The notes below the pieces were generated by a model, which ran no database searches, was not told where the DNA came from, and was given only the letters and a program-made list of their open reading frames with translations. Positions 26,283 through 35,124 of a stretch of DNA of 64,000 bases are shown here, in pieces. The stretch covers positions 248,001 through 312,000 of the forward strand of contig JACKEB010000016.1 of the NCBI GenBank assembly GCA_020633205.1, given 5' to 3'. The position numbers and the translations under genes were made by a program. Source of the stretch: Polyangiaceae bacterium (lineage in GTDB: Bacteria > Myxococcota_A > Polyangia > Polyangiales > Polyangiaceae). Within the stretch, counting starts at the first letter, position 1. Each line of letters begins with the position of its first letter.

Positions 26283-28105
26283 CGAGCACCCCCAGGACCA
26301 TGCCGGACTTCGCTCGGCACATTTGCCGCAGGGATATACTGCGACTTTCCAATCCTCGGGAGCCGGTAAGGCACATAACCCTTTGGGGTCGCCAGATAGA
26401 CCGCATACCGAGGATCATCGAGGCTTCCATCGAAGCGGAAGCGCACACGCCTCGGTCCCGTTTCCCCGACCTCGAGTACCGTAGCCTCGAGGGGACCAAC
26501 CCGCACCTGACTCTGAGCGGCGAGCGGTCGATCCGGACGTCGGTAGACGAGCGCGCTCGGGTTGGTCAGGAGATCGCCCTTGGCGCTCATGAGTTCGATG
26601 GTGCGCTCATCCACTCGCTTGACCGCCTGAGGTTGATAAGACGCCGACAGCACCCACCATCCGCGCGGAACAGGCTGACCGTGGAGTTTGGCCACCATGG
26701 GCGGATAGTGAAAGCTAAAGGTGTCCGTCGCGCCAAGGATCAGCACGTCTCGCGCGCCGAATTTCGCGTCCAGCGCCGCGTTGCGTAGGCTCCGGTTCAG
26801 ATCCGCGCCGAGGCGAGTCTCCAGAGCGCTACCCAGTGGGGAGAGGATGGCGTGGGTAAACACCAGCCCCGCCGCAACCAGGGCACTCGGGAAGCGCCAG
26901 AATCCCCCATCGGCCTGCCGCACCCCCTGGAAAGCGCAAAGTGACGCCGAGGCGATCAGCGCGGATAGCCCAACACCGGTGATGATCATCAGGCGGGTGG
27001 AATAGCCCGAAGCAGAGAGCGGCAAGAGCGCCGCCAGGCTCCCCAACACCAACCAACCCAGATCACGCCCGTTGCCGGCGTGAGCGGAGACTGCGGCGAC
27101 GTCACCAGCAGGCGTGGGAACTGCGGAGCGACGCGCCACGCGCCAGAACCAAACCAGCACAGGTAGCGCGAAGACAGAGAACAGCACCACCCACGGATTG
27201 CCAGGAGGAGCGAACAAGCCAAGCACTCCGTCAACCAACATCGATGGCAGCTGCTGCAGCACGCGCACCACGTACAGCCCAGGGTCGTGAAGGGGATCGA
27301 TGTACAGCAAGCTACCCGACACACCATAGCCCAGCAGGCGCGCGGCGAGCTGATGCAGCGCCACGATGCCCAAAGGCACCGCTAGTGCCCCGAGCCGCCG
27401 AAACAGCGCACGCTTCCTCGCGGCAACAGACCACAGCTCATAACACACAACGAGCGCGACGACGCACAGCCCATACTCCGCTGACGCCAGGCTGAGCACC
27501 AGCAGCGTGGGGTAAACGAACGCGCCAGCTCTCGAGCCCCCCTCACGCCAAGCGAGCAGCGCCCACAAGCTACCCGCGCCGAAGGCGCAAGAGAGAATCG
27601 CACACTGGTTCGCGATCCAGATCAACGGCATGCTGTGCGCGAGGCTGAGCGCGTAAATCCAGGTGGCAAACATCGCCGCGCGTGGCGACAACAAGCGACG
27701 GTAGAACCCCGCCACCACGAGCATCATCACGGACCAGAGCACGACCGAGACCCAGTGAGGGCCCAAGGGGTGCGCGCCAAAGACCCGATACTGCAGCGCG
27801 AGTAGCAGGCTCGGCAGCGGCCGCATGGGCGCCGCCAGCAACTCGGGATCCGTCCACCACGGGAGGCTGCCTCGCGCCATCAGCTCCGGCGCCGCGCCTT
27901 GAGCTACGAACGCGTAGAGCTTGTAGCCCGGAGCTCCGGTCCAGAGCGGCTCTCCTCCCAGCGTGCGGCTCATTTCCAGCTGGACGTAGTCGTCCAGGAT
28001 GAAACCCGTGGACAACACCCGCGCGCGGAGCAGCACTCCAGCCAGGATCGCACCGACCACTCCGAGCCACCAAAGGCCGGTCCGCTTGCGATCCGCTGTG
28101 CGCAC
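26279..28105 (-). CDS. GT-C-like multi-pass membrane protein
   Basis: A 608-aa protein with a GTG start. After the first helix it has STGFILDDYVQLEM near residues 32-45. This DD pair in the first external loop is the typical catalytic position of GT-C enzymes such as ArnT and PMT, so a polyprenyl-phosphate-sugar-using glycosyltransferase is the best guess. About 11-12 helices follow up to residue 430, then a soluble periplasmic segment (FHYPPMVAKLHGQPVPRGWW and a beta-rich end). It is coupled by a 4-bp overlap to the next membrane protein. It is divergent from spermidine-synthase-like copy B, with 151 bases between the starts. Confidence 0.8.
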   Translation of the reverse strand: MRTADRKRTGLWWLGVVGAILAGVLLRARVLSTGFILDDYVQLEMSRTLGGEPLWTGAPGYKLYAFVAQGAAPELMARGSLPWWTDPELLAAPMRPLPSLLLALQYRVFGAHPLGPHWVSVVLWSVMMLVVAGFYRRLLSPRAAMFATWIYALSLAHSMPLIWIANQCAILSCAFGAGSLWALLAWREGGSRAGAFVYPTLLVLSLASAEYGLCVVALVVCYELWSVAARKRALFRRLGALAVPLGIVALHQLAARLLGYGVSGSLLYIDPLHDPGLYVVRVLQQLPSMLVDGVLGLFAPPGNPWVVLFSVFALPVLVWFWRVARRSAVPTPAGDVAAVSAHAGNGRDLGWLVLGSLAALLPLSASGYSTRLMIITGVGLSALIASASLCAFQGVRQADGGFWRFPSALVAAGLVFTHAILSPLGSALETRLGADLNRSLRNAALDAKFGARDVLILGATDTFSFHYPPMVAKLHGQPVPRGWWVLSASYQPQAVKRVDERTIELMSAKGDLLTNPSALVYRRPDRPLAAQSQVRVGPLEATVLEVGETGPRRVRFRFDGSLDDPRYAVYLATPKGYVPYRLPRIGKSQYIPAANVPSEVRHGPGGAR

Positions 28106-28256
28106 GTTCCGCTGGTTACCTCAGCCCGAGCGTGGTTGACCAGAACGGTCGAAAAAGCCAACGCCAAGCAGCCTTTGGTCCCCCCCCAGACTTGCGGTTT
28201 CGCGTGGCGCTCGGGCATGCTGCGCGCGGCTCCCGCCCAGCAGAACCCCTCTGTCC

Positions 28257-30713
28257 ATGTCATCCAATTCCAGCCCGTCGCTCAAGACCCGCGTCGAACC
28301 CTACGCGCTCCTGGGCATCGCCCTCATCTCCGCGTCGCTCCTGGCCTACCAGGTCTTGCTCACTCGGGTCTGCGCCCTGCGGCTGCACTTCCATTTCGGA
28401 TTCCTCGTGATCTCCAACTGCTTGCTGGGGATCGGCGCGAGCGGCTCGATTCTGTCGCTCACGGAGCAACGCTGGGCGGCCAACCCGCGGAGCTGGATCT
28501 ACAAGCTGAACCTCGCGTACCTCGTCTCCCTGGTGTTTACGTGGGCGTTCCTCCTGACCTACTCCGTCCCGGACACCCTGAACTTCACCGGGATCGGCGA
28601 GGCCCTACGGTTCGTCACCTTCAACTTGGTGGCCGCTGCGCCCTTCTTCGTCGGAGGCGCGTCGGTGGGCCTGCTGCTCAGCTCCAACGCAGCGCGGGTG
28701 AACCGTGTCTATGCGGCGGACCTGCTCGGGGCCGGGGTGGGCTGCGTGGTGGTGCCTTCCCTGCTCTGGAACTTTGGGGCGGGCGGCACTTTCCTTGTGG
28801 TAATTGTACTGGGTTTGCTTTCGCTGGCGGTAGTGGCTCCCAGCGCCCAGCGCAAGAAGGCGATTGTGGTCACTGGCGTGCTCAGCGTGGCGTGCATTGC
28901 GCTGATGCCGAAGCTGGACGGGTGGCTCCCGGTGCCTGGCAAGGCCTACTTGGATCTAACAGACACGGTTCGCGCGAACTTTGCCCGGGCGAATCAGTAC
29001 TCGCGCTGGAGCGCCAACAGCCGCATCGACGTGTTGCCCCTGCCCGTCCAGTGGCGCTTCATGTTCTGTCGCGGCGCGGGTGCGTTGTACATGCCGTTGC
29101 CCCAGCAGAAGTTCATCCTGCAAGACGGCGACGCAGGCACCATCATCAGTGATTTCAGTGGCGACCCTCGGGGCCTCGACGTGCTCAAGCGCACGCTCTA
29201 TTCGGCGACGTTCAAGCTGAAAGAGGGCAGCGAGCCCCGCGTGTTCATCATCGGCATGGGCGGCGGAAACGACGTCTGGGCGGCGAAGATCCACGGCGCA
29301 AAGAAGATCAAGGCCGTCGAACTCAACGCCGGAGTGATTGAGGTCCACCGGAAGGTCGTCCCCGAGTACTCCAAGGGGATCCTCGAAGACCCCAACATCA
29401 CGATCCTGCAAGACGAAGGGCGCACCGCGCTGATGCGTGAACCCGAGAAGTACGACGTCGTGCAGATGACTGGCATCGACACGTGGACGTCGCTAACCTC
29501 AGGCGCTTATGTCCTCGCGGAAAACTACCTGTACACCGTCGAAGCCTTTGGCCAGATGTATGACCACCTGAACGAGGGTGGCATCCTGCAAATCACCCGC
29601 ATGGCCGCCGAAATGGAGACCTTGCGCTTGGTGAACAACCTGAGCGCCGCTCTAGGGAAGCGGGGCAAGCACGACATCAGCCACTCGGTGATGGCGCTCG
29701 CGACCCCCGATCAGCTCACCGCAGTGCTGCTGAAAAAGGGCGAGTTCAGCGAGAAGGAAGTGCAGGCGCTGGACGACTTCGCGAAAGCTCATGCGATGAA
29801 GCGCGTGTACTTGCCGGGGCGACACTACGACAACCCCGTGGAGCAGTTCCTCGCGAGCGACAAGAAGCAAGCGTTCGTTGACGCGTTTCCCCGCGACATC
29901 ACCCCCACCACGGACGACAAGCCCTACTTCTTCAACTTCACCCGTTGGGGCAAGCCCTTTGGCTCCGCGGAGTTCATTCGCGAGCCGACCAAGGTCTCTC
30001 AGGGGAACCCCATCTTTATTCTTAGCCAGTTCGTCTTCTCGACGTTGCTAGCTGGCGCCTTCATCGTCGCCCCACTGTTGATCTTCCGGCGTCGACGCAA
30101 GGCCGGAAGCGGCGATGAGAACCCCGGTGCCTTCTCGAAGCTTGGCCCGCTCGCGTTCTTCATCAGCATCGGCATCGGCTTCATCGCGATCGAGGTGAGC
30201 TTGATGCAGAAGCTGACGTTGCTGCTTGGGCCACCGCTCTACTCGATCGTGGTCACCCTGTTCTCTATCCTGATCTTCACCGGACTCGGGAGCATGCTGA
30301 GCGAAGGCTGGATCCAGCGGGGTGCCCCCCGCCCGTGGCTCGTGCCGCTCGCGATCGCGCTCTACATCGGGCTTTGGCTGCTCTTCGGTTCCAAGCTCGT
30401 GGACAGCTTCATCGCGTCGGGTACGGCAGTCCGCATGACCGTCGCGGGCATCGCCGTCGCGCCAATCGCGTTCGCACTCGGGATCCCGTTTTCGTACGGA
30501 ATAAGCAAGATCCGCAAGACGCATCCCGCCCTGGTGCCCTGGGCCTGGGCCGTGAATGGCTCCGCGACGGTCGTTGGGTCCATCGGAACGGTGATCCTGA
30601 GCATGAACCTCGGTTTCAACGCCGTGCTGATTTCTGCGGCGGTGATCTATGGGCTGGGCTTCTGGGCGCTCACGGGCTGGGAGCGCCGCCTCCAGGTACG
30701 GCCGGCGACCTGA
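28257..30713 (+). CDS. Membrane-embedded spermidine-synthase-like protein (copy B)
   Basis: An 818-aa protein with the same three-part plan as copies A and C: helices at about 15-225, a spermidine-synthase/methyltransferase-like domain at about 240-570, helices at about 585-810. The SAM loop is FIIGMGGGNDVW near 327, followed by AVELNAGVIEVH, an acidic QDEGRTAL block and YDVVQMTGIDTWTSLTSGAYVL near 402. The DDKPYFFNFTRWGKPF segment near 555 is shared with copies A and C. The Rossmann domain keeps a complete glycine loop with Asp, closer to canonical than copy A. The start is an ATG. Aminopropyl transfer is not demonstrated for this fused family. Confidence 0.86.
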   Translation: MSSNSSPSLKTRVEPYALLGIALISASLLAYQVLLTRVCALRLHFHFGFLVISNCLLGIGASGSILSLTEQRWAANPRSWIYKLNLAYLVSLVFTWAFLLTYSVPDTLNFTGIGEALRFVTFNLVAAAPFFVGGASVGLLLSSNAARVNRVYAADLLGAGVGCVVVPSLLWNFGAGGTFLVVIVLGLLSLAVVAPSAQRKKAIVVTGVLSVACIALMPKLDGWLPVPGKAYLDLTDTVRANFARANQYSRWSANSRIDVLPLPVQWRFMFCRGAGALYMPLPQQKFILQDGDAGTIISDFSGDPRGLDVLKRTLYSATFKLKEGSEPRVFIIGMGGGNDVWAAKIHGAKKIKAVELNAGVIEVHRKVVPEYSKGILEDPNITILQDEGRTALMREPEKYDVVQMTGIDTWTSLTSGAYVLAENYLYTVEAFGQMYDHLNEGGILQITRMAAEMETLRLVNNLSAALGKRGKHDISHSVMALATPDQLTAVLLKKGEFSEKEVQALDDFAKAHAMKRVYLPGRHYDNPVEQFLASDKKQAFVDAFPRDITPTTDDKPYFFNFTRWGKPFGSAEFIREPTKVSQGNPIFILSQFVFSTLLAGAFIVAPLLIFRRRRKAGSGDENPGAFSKLGPLAFFISIGIGFIAIEVSLMQKLTLLLGPPLYSIVVTLFSILIFTGLGSMLSEGWIQRGAPRPWLVPLAIALYIGLWLLFGSKLVDSFIASGTAVRMTVAGIAVAPIAFALGIPFSYGISKIRKTHPALVPWAWAVNGSATVVGSIGTVILSMNLGFNAVLISAAVIYGLGFWALTGWERRLQVRPAT

Positions 30714-30816
30714 GCCGTCATTGCTGTGCCAGGCTGTGCCTGCCCCTCTCCCCCCCAAAATTCACTTCGGAATTGCCAGTTCCTGAGCGCGGCATGAGCC
30801 TTGCTTAGCGCCGGGC

Positions 30817-32628
30817 ATGCGCAAACCCGCACACCTGGCCTCGATTGCTCTCACGGGGCTGCTCTCCTTCACCATCCAACCTCGACCTGCTGCGGCCTGT
30901 GGCGGAACATTCTGCGACAGCGGCCCGACGGCGATGCCCGTCGATCAAAGCGGCGAAAACATCTTGTTCGTGATGTCGCCCGGGTACGTGGAAGCGCACG
31001 TCCAGATCCAATACGAGGGTGACGCCGAGCGGTTCGCTTGGATCGTGCCCATGCAGGGGATCCCGGAGGTCAGTGTCGGTTCGCAGCAACTGTTCACCAA
31101 TCTGCTGAACGCGACCGTGCCCAACGTCGGCTACACCACGAGCTTCGACGACTGCGGTGGAAGCGGCGCCGTCGGAGGTGGGAACGGCGGCTCCGGCGGT
31201 AGCTCCTCATTCGGAGGGACAGGCGGAACCGGCGGTGGCGGCGGCGGACCGAGCGTCGTCTTCACGAAGACGGTCGGTGCGTTTGAGGTCACCGCGCTCC
31301 AGGGTGGCACCGCTCAGGAGGTGGTCGATTGGCTGTCGATGAACGGCTATCAGAACATCCCCGCGGCACCGAACTTGTTGCAGGACTACGTGGCACGCGG
31401 CTTCGTCTTCGTGGCCATCAAGCTCACCGCAGACGCCGAGGTCAACGAAATCCATCCGCTGACTTTCCGCTACGCCGGGGACGAGCCGTGCGTGCCGATC
31501 AAGCTGACCGCCGTCGCGGCAACGGAGAACATGGGCGTGCGAACGTTCTTCCTGGGCGATGACCGCTTCATGCCCACGAACTACAAGCACATCGTTCCGA
31601 ACCCGGTGCGACTCGACTGGCGGAGCTTTGGTTCGAACTATGAGTCGTGGATTACCCGCTCCGTAGACAGCCCAGTGTCCAACGGCCACGGGTTCGTAAC
31701 CGAGTACGCCGGCAGCTCCGGCGTCGTGTTCACCGGCGATCTGTATCAGCCCTCATGGAACTCCGGAGCGTTCACGAGCATCGCGGCGGAGAACGTGGTC
31801 GACACGCTACAACAGCAGAACCTGATGTACTGCTACCCAGGCTACTGCGAGTACTACCACCCCCTGCTGCGCTCGATCCTGGCGGCTCATTTGCCGCCGC
31901 CTCAAGGCGTGCTGGAGGACGACTTCTACAGCTGCGTCAGCTGCTTCAGCGATCAGCTCGATCCCAACGCCTGGGACCCGGCGGCGTTCGCCACCGATCT
32001 CGACGAACGCCTGATCAAGCCAGGGAAGCACGCGAAAGACGTGCTCTCGCTGTACCCAGTTCTGACGCGCATGTACACGACGCTTTCCCCCGCGGAAATG
32101 ACCGAAGATCCGATCTTCGTCGCAGCGCCTGGGCTACCGAGCGTCGGACCGATGGGGACGGCGACTCAGCGCGTGACCTGCGACAGCCGATCGGGCATGA
32201 CTTTGCCTGACGGACGCCAGGTGGGGCTCCCCAGCGGCGGCGGCTGGCCGACCTTCGACTCCAACATGCCGTGGGCGGAGCGCATCGAGGAGTACACGGA
32301 CAAGGGAGAGCTGATCGTGTTGGTCGACAACAAGGACCAAATCGACGCCCAGCTCAAGTCCTACAACGCAGGCGAGAACTGGCCACCTGCCGGCTCGGGT
32401 GGCAGCGCCGGCTTTGGAAACGGCGGCGGCAACGTCGGCGGGTCTGGCACCGGCCCCTGGGGGAACACCTGGGGCGGCACCGCCAATCTCGAAGGCGGCT
32501 CGAACTCTACGAGTGGCTGCGCGTGTACGGTTCCCGGCGGAAGCTCTTCGAGCTCGGCCCCGCTGTCCGTGGCCCTTGGGCTAGGTCTGCTCGGCGGTGT
32601 CCTCGGGCGCCGGCGCAAGCGCAGCTGA
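30817..32628 (+). CDS. DUF2330 protein with MYXO-CTERM-like tail
   Basis: A 603-aa exported protein. The signal peptide ends at about residue 27 (PRPAAACGG) and leads into the DUF2330 signature CGGTFCDSGP. A DUF2330 body follows with FVMSPGYVEAHVQIQY and FAWIVPMQGIPEV. It carries two Gly-rich low-complexity inserts, at about 110-145 and 525-570. The C-terminus, CACTVPGG then Ser-rich then PLSVALGLGLLGGVLGRRRKRS, is the Cys/hydrophobic helix/Arg-cluster layout of MYXO-CTERM sorting signals, thought to send proteins to the outer surface in myxobacteria. Its last 48 bp overlap the convergent copy C gene. Function is unknown. Confidence 0.93.
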   Translation: MRKPAHLASIALTGLLSFTIQPRPAAACGGTFCDSGPTAMPVDQSGENILFVMSPGYVEAHVQIQYEGDAERFAWIVPMQGIPEVSVGSQQLFTNLLNATVPNVGYTTSFDDCGGSGAVGGGNGGSGGSSSFGGTGGTGGGGGGPSVVFTKTVGAFEVTALQGGTAQEVVDWLSMNGYQNIPAAPNLLQDYVARGFVFVAIKLTADAEVNEIHPLTFRYAGDEPCVPIKLTAVAATENMGVRTFFLGDDRFMPTNYKHIVPNPVRLDWRSFGSNYESWITRSVDSPVSNGHGFVTEYAGSSGVVFTGDLYQPSWNSGAFTSIAAENVVDTLQQQNLMYCYPGYCEYYHPLLRSILAAHLPPPQGVLEDDFYSCVSCFSDQLDPNAWDPAAFATDLDERLIKPGKHAKDVLSLYPVLTRMYTTLSPAEMTEDPIFVAAPGLPSVGPMGTATQRVTCDSRSGMTLPDGRQVGLPSGGGWPTFDSNMPWAERIEEYTDKGELIVLVDNKDQIDAQLKSYNAGENWPPAGSGGSAGFGNGGGNVGGSGTGPWGNTWGGTANLEGGSNSTSGCACTVPGGSSSSSAPLSVALGLGLLGGVLGRRRKRS

Positions 32629-35124
32629 AGACTCCGAACCGATCAGTTCAGAGGGGCGCTCCGGGTTGAGCGCCCCGCTGTTTTTCTGGGAGCGTACGAA
32701 GTCTCCTCGCCCAAAGGCCCAGAACGCCGCCATGTAGCTTAGCGCTGCCAGCACGAACAACGTGGAGAAACCCAAAACCAGAGCGAACAACGGCGCTACC
32801 GCCGACGCCAAGACCGTGAAGAATGCGTTCACCCCGAATGCCCAGGGCACGAGCTGTACCGACCGCGCCCCGAGCAGCTTGATGCCTCGAGGAAACGGCA
32901 TCCCGAGGAGGAACCCTAGCGGAACAATCGCGCCGAGGGAAACCGCTACTCGAACGCCAAAGCTCTGACCGACCAGGCTCGGCAGCAGACGCCAGCTCAG
33001 GGCGCCAACGGCGACGACCACGAGCGGCACCGCGAAGCGTAGCCAGCGCGCGGAGGTCAGTCGCTGGGAGACCAACGCTCCCACCCCACTCGCGGCGAGC
33101 AGACCACTCAGCACGATCGAGAGGCCGTACGTGGGGTGCCCCAGAAGGAAGCTCAGGCGCTGAATCAGCGCGACCTCTACGAGCAAGTAACCGACGCCCA
33201 GGCAGGCGAAGTAGACCCCCGCTCTCCGGCGCGACAGCTGCTCGGGCAGCTGGAGCAGGCGCAGGGGACGCCGAATCCCGATGAACGCCAGGAGCAGCGT
33301 GACGAGCAACGTCCCCAGCAGCACGCCGTGGCCGATGGGAACGTTCGTCCCGTACAGGCTCTCGCTCTTCATCTGCGGCAACGCGAAGAGGCTCGTCCAC
33401 TTGAAGTAGTCAAAGAAGAACGGAGCCTCGTCCGTCGCAGGAGCGAGCCGATAGGGGTACGTTCGGAAGAAGTCCGCGCGGCGCTTCAGATCAGGAACGA
33501 CGGCTTGCGCGAATGGACCGGCTGGCGCACCCGGATCAAAGGCCAGCGCAAACTTCTCTCGTTTGGCAAAGTCAACCAGGCGATCCCGCTGCTCCTTCGA
33601 GATAGCCTGCTTGCACACCATCAGAGTCGCCCACTGCTTGGTGCGCAGCACCGCGATATGACGCCATGGGTCTTTCACGCCCTGGCGCTCCAGGGCCTCG
33701 TTCGCAGTCACCGTCAGTCGCAGTGTCTCCCTTGGTGGAGACAAGATCAGCCGTGAAACCGAGAGGCAGCCGGTTTCCGTGAGGTGGGAGAGGTAGTCGT
33801 CGAAAGCCTGAGCCGTGTAGACGTAGGCCTCGGCCAGGCTGTACGCCCCGCTCGCGAGCGCCGTGAACGTGTCCACCCCTGCGAGCTGAATCACATCGTA
33901 CCGCTCGTGGCTCGCGCGAATGAACGTGCGCCCCTCGGACTGCACCAGGTCGACGTCGGGGCGTTCCGCGAGGTGACCCGTGAAATCGAGGTAGCGGGAT
34001 TTCAGTAGACGCAGGATCGCGGGGTTTATCTCTGCGCCGGTGACGTGACTCGCCCCGTGAGCGAGCGCCAGCATGACGTCCACGCCGCCACCGACACCGA
34101 TCACCAACACCTTCGGTCCGCCGGGGGCCCGCTCGCTCGTTGGGCCGAACTTGGCCCCCCGCAACACCCACACCGCCGCCGTCGACGAGTGAGGTAAGAA
34201 CTCGAGCTCCGCAGGGTCTTGCTTGATCTGGTGGATGGTCGTCGGCGCAGATCCATCCTGCGTTACCGCGCGGACACGATAGAGTCGCGTGTGCGTGTTG
34301 ACCTCACCGGCGACGAGGGGCGGGCCATCAAAGGGGTAGGACACGTCGATGCGACCGTGGGGTGTCCATTCCCTGTGCTCGACGCTGCGGATCCCAACGT
34401 CCGGGCGGTGGTAGAGCGAGATCTCCTTGGTCGCCGCCGGGGTGATCCAGGAATCTTCGTCACGGCCCAGGAGCAAGCACACGCCCACCAAGGCTCCACT
34501 CAGCAGGGCAGTGCGTCGCACCGCGGGACTCCCCAGGGCAAACAACAACGCCGCCACGCTCACCGCGCAACCGGCAAACAGCAAGAGGCCGAGCGCCCCG
34601 AGACTCGGGATCAAGACCACAGCCAAACCGCCAAAGGCGCCGCCGCCGATCAGGTCCGCGGCGTACACCCGACCTGCGCTCTGCGACCACGCTCCGAGGG
34701 CCGTTCCGAGCACGACGCCAACCGCGAGGAACGGCACCGTACACAGCGCGATTACCATGCCCAGCGCGAGGAAAGTGCTGCTGCTACGGAACAACTCCAG
34801 TGGGTTGACCCGTATCAACAACGCCAACAAGACGGACGCAACGCTCGCCGCTGCGCCCCAGCGCCCACGACGAGCGAGCGCCAACCGGAGCTCACCCACC
34901 CCGAAGCTGACGCGGCGCACACTGAGCCAAGCACCCGCAGTGCCGAAGCCGAGCAGCGCGAGTCCAACCACCAGATAGGCAAAATGGTGCCAAAGCGTGA
35001 TGCTGAGCACGCGCGTTAGCGCGATCTGCGCGGAAATCGCGGCGCCACTCACCAGCGCGACCCCCAAGAGGTCGACCGCCCGCGGAGGCCCAGACGCCTC
35101 CACCGGCGTGGTGATGTCAGTCAT
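32581..35124 (-). CDS. Membrane-embedded spermidine-synthase-like protein (copy C)
   Basis: An 847-aa protein. I start it at the ATG at 35124 (MTDITTP), because the upstream extension of the frame lies within the preceding gene and lacks sense. N-terminal helices span about 20-235, the Rossmann domain about 250-580, C-terminal helices about 590-815. The SAM loop is VLVIGVGGGVDVML near 340, with GAEINPAILRLL, QSEGRTFI and YDVIQLAGVDTFTALASGAYSL near 410. The start overlaps the stop of the lipoprotein gene upstream by eight bases, so they are co-translated. The tail beyond residue 815 is soluble and Ser/Ala/Pro-rich and is encoded across the plus-strand terminator of the DUF2330 gene. Confidence 0.86.
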   Translation of the reverse strand: MTDITTPVEASGPPRAVDLLGVALVSGAAISAQIALTRVLSITLWHHFAYLVVGLALLGFGTAGAWLSVRRVSFGVGELRLALARRGRWGAAASVASVLLALLIRVNPLELFRSSSTFLALGMVIALCTVPFLAVGVVLGTALGAWSQSAGRVYAADLIGGGAFGGLAVVLIPSLGALGLLLFAGCAVSVAALLFALGSPAVRRTALLSGALVGVCLLLGRDEDSWITPAATKEISLYHRPDVGIRSVEHREWTPHGRIDVSYPFDGPPLVAGEVNTHTRLYRVRAVTQDGSAPTTIHQIKQDPAELEFLPHSSTAAVWVLRGAKFGPTSERAPGGPKVLVIGVGGGVDVMLALAHGASHVTGAEINPAILRLLKSRYLDFTGHLAERPDVDLVQSEGRTFIRASHERYDVIQLAGVDTFTALASGAYSLAEAYVYTAQAFDDYLSHLTETGCLSVSRLILSPPRETLRLTVTANEALERQGVKDPWRHIAVLRTKQWATLMVCKQAISKEQRDRLVDFAKREKFALAFDPGAPAGPFAQAVVPDLKRRADFFRTYPYRLAPATDEAPFFFDYFKWTSLFALPQMKSESLYGTNVPIGHGVLLGTLLVTLLLAFIGIRRPLRLLQLPEQLSRRRAGVYFACLGVGYLLVEVALIQRLSFLLGHPTYGLSIVLSGLLAASGVGALVSQRLTSARWLRFAVPLVVVAVGALSWRLLPSLVGQSFGVRVAVSLGAIVPLGFLLGMPFPRGIKLLGARSVQLVPWAFGVNAFFTVLASAVAPLFALVLGFSTLFVLAALSYMAAFWAFGRGDFVRSQKNSGALNPERPSELIGSESSAALAPAPEDTAEQT
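32653..32685 (+). terminator. Rho-independent terminator inside a convergent gene
   Basis: GGGGCGCTC at 32653-32661 pairs with the AGCGCCCC at 32669-32676, followed by a T5 run at 32681-32685. It lies 25 bases after the DUF2330 stop and within the coding sequence of the convergent copy C gene, where it encodes part of that protein's C-terminal tail. Confidence 0.75.

Noticed and set aside
28257..35124. Polyamine biosynthesis cluster
   Set aside because: No ornithine, arginine or SAM decarboxylase is present, the SAM loops are divergent and the proteins are membrane-embedded, so ordinary spermidine synthesis is not supported.
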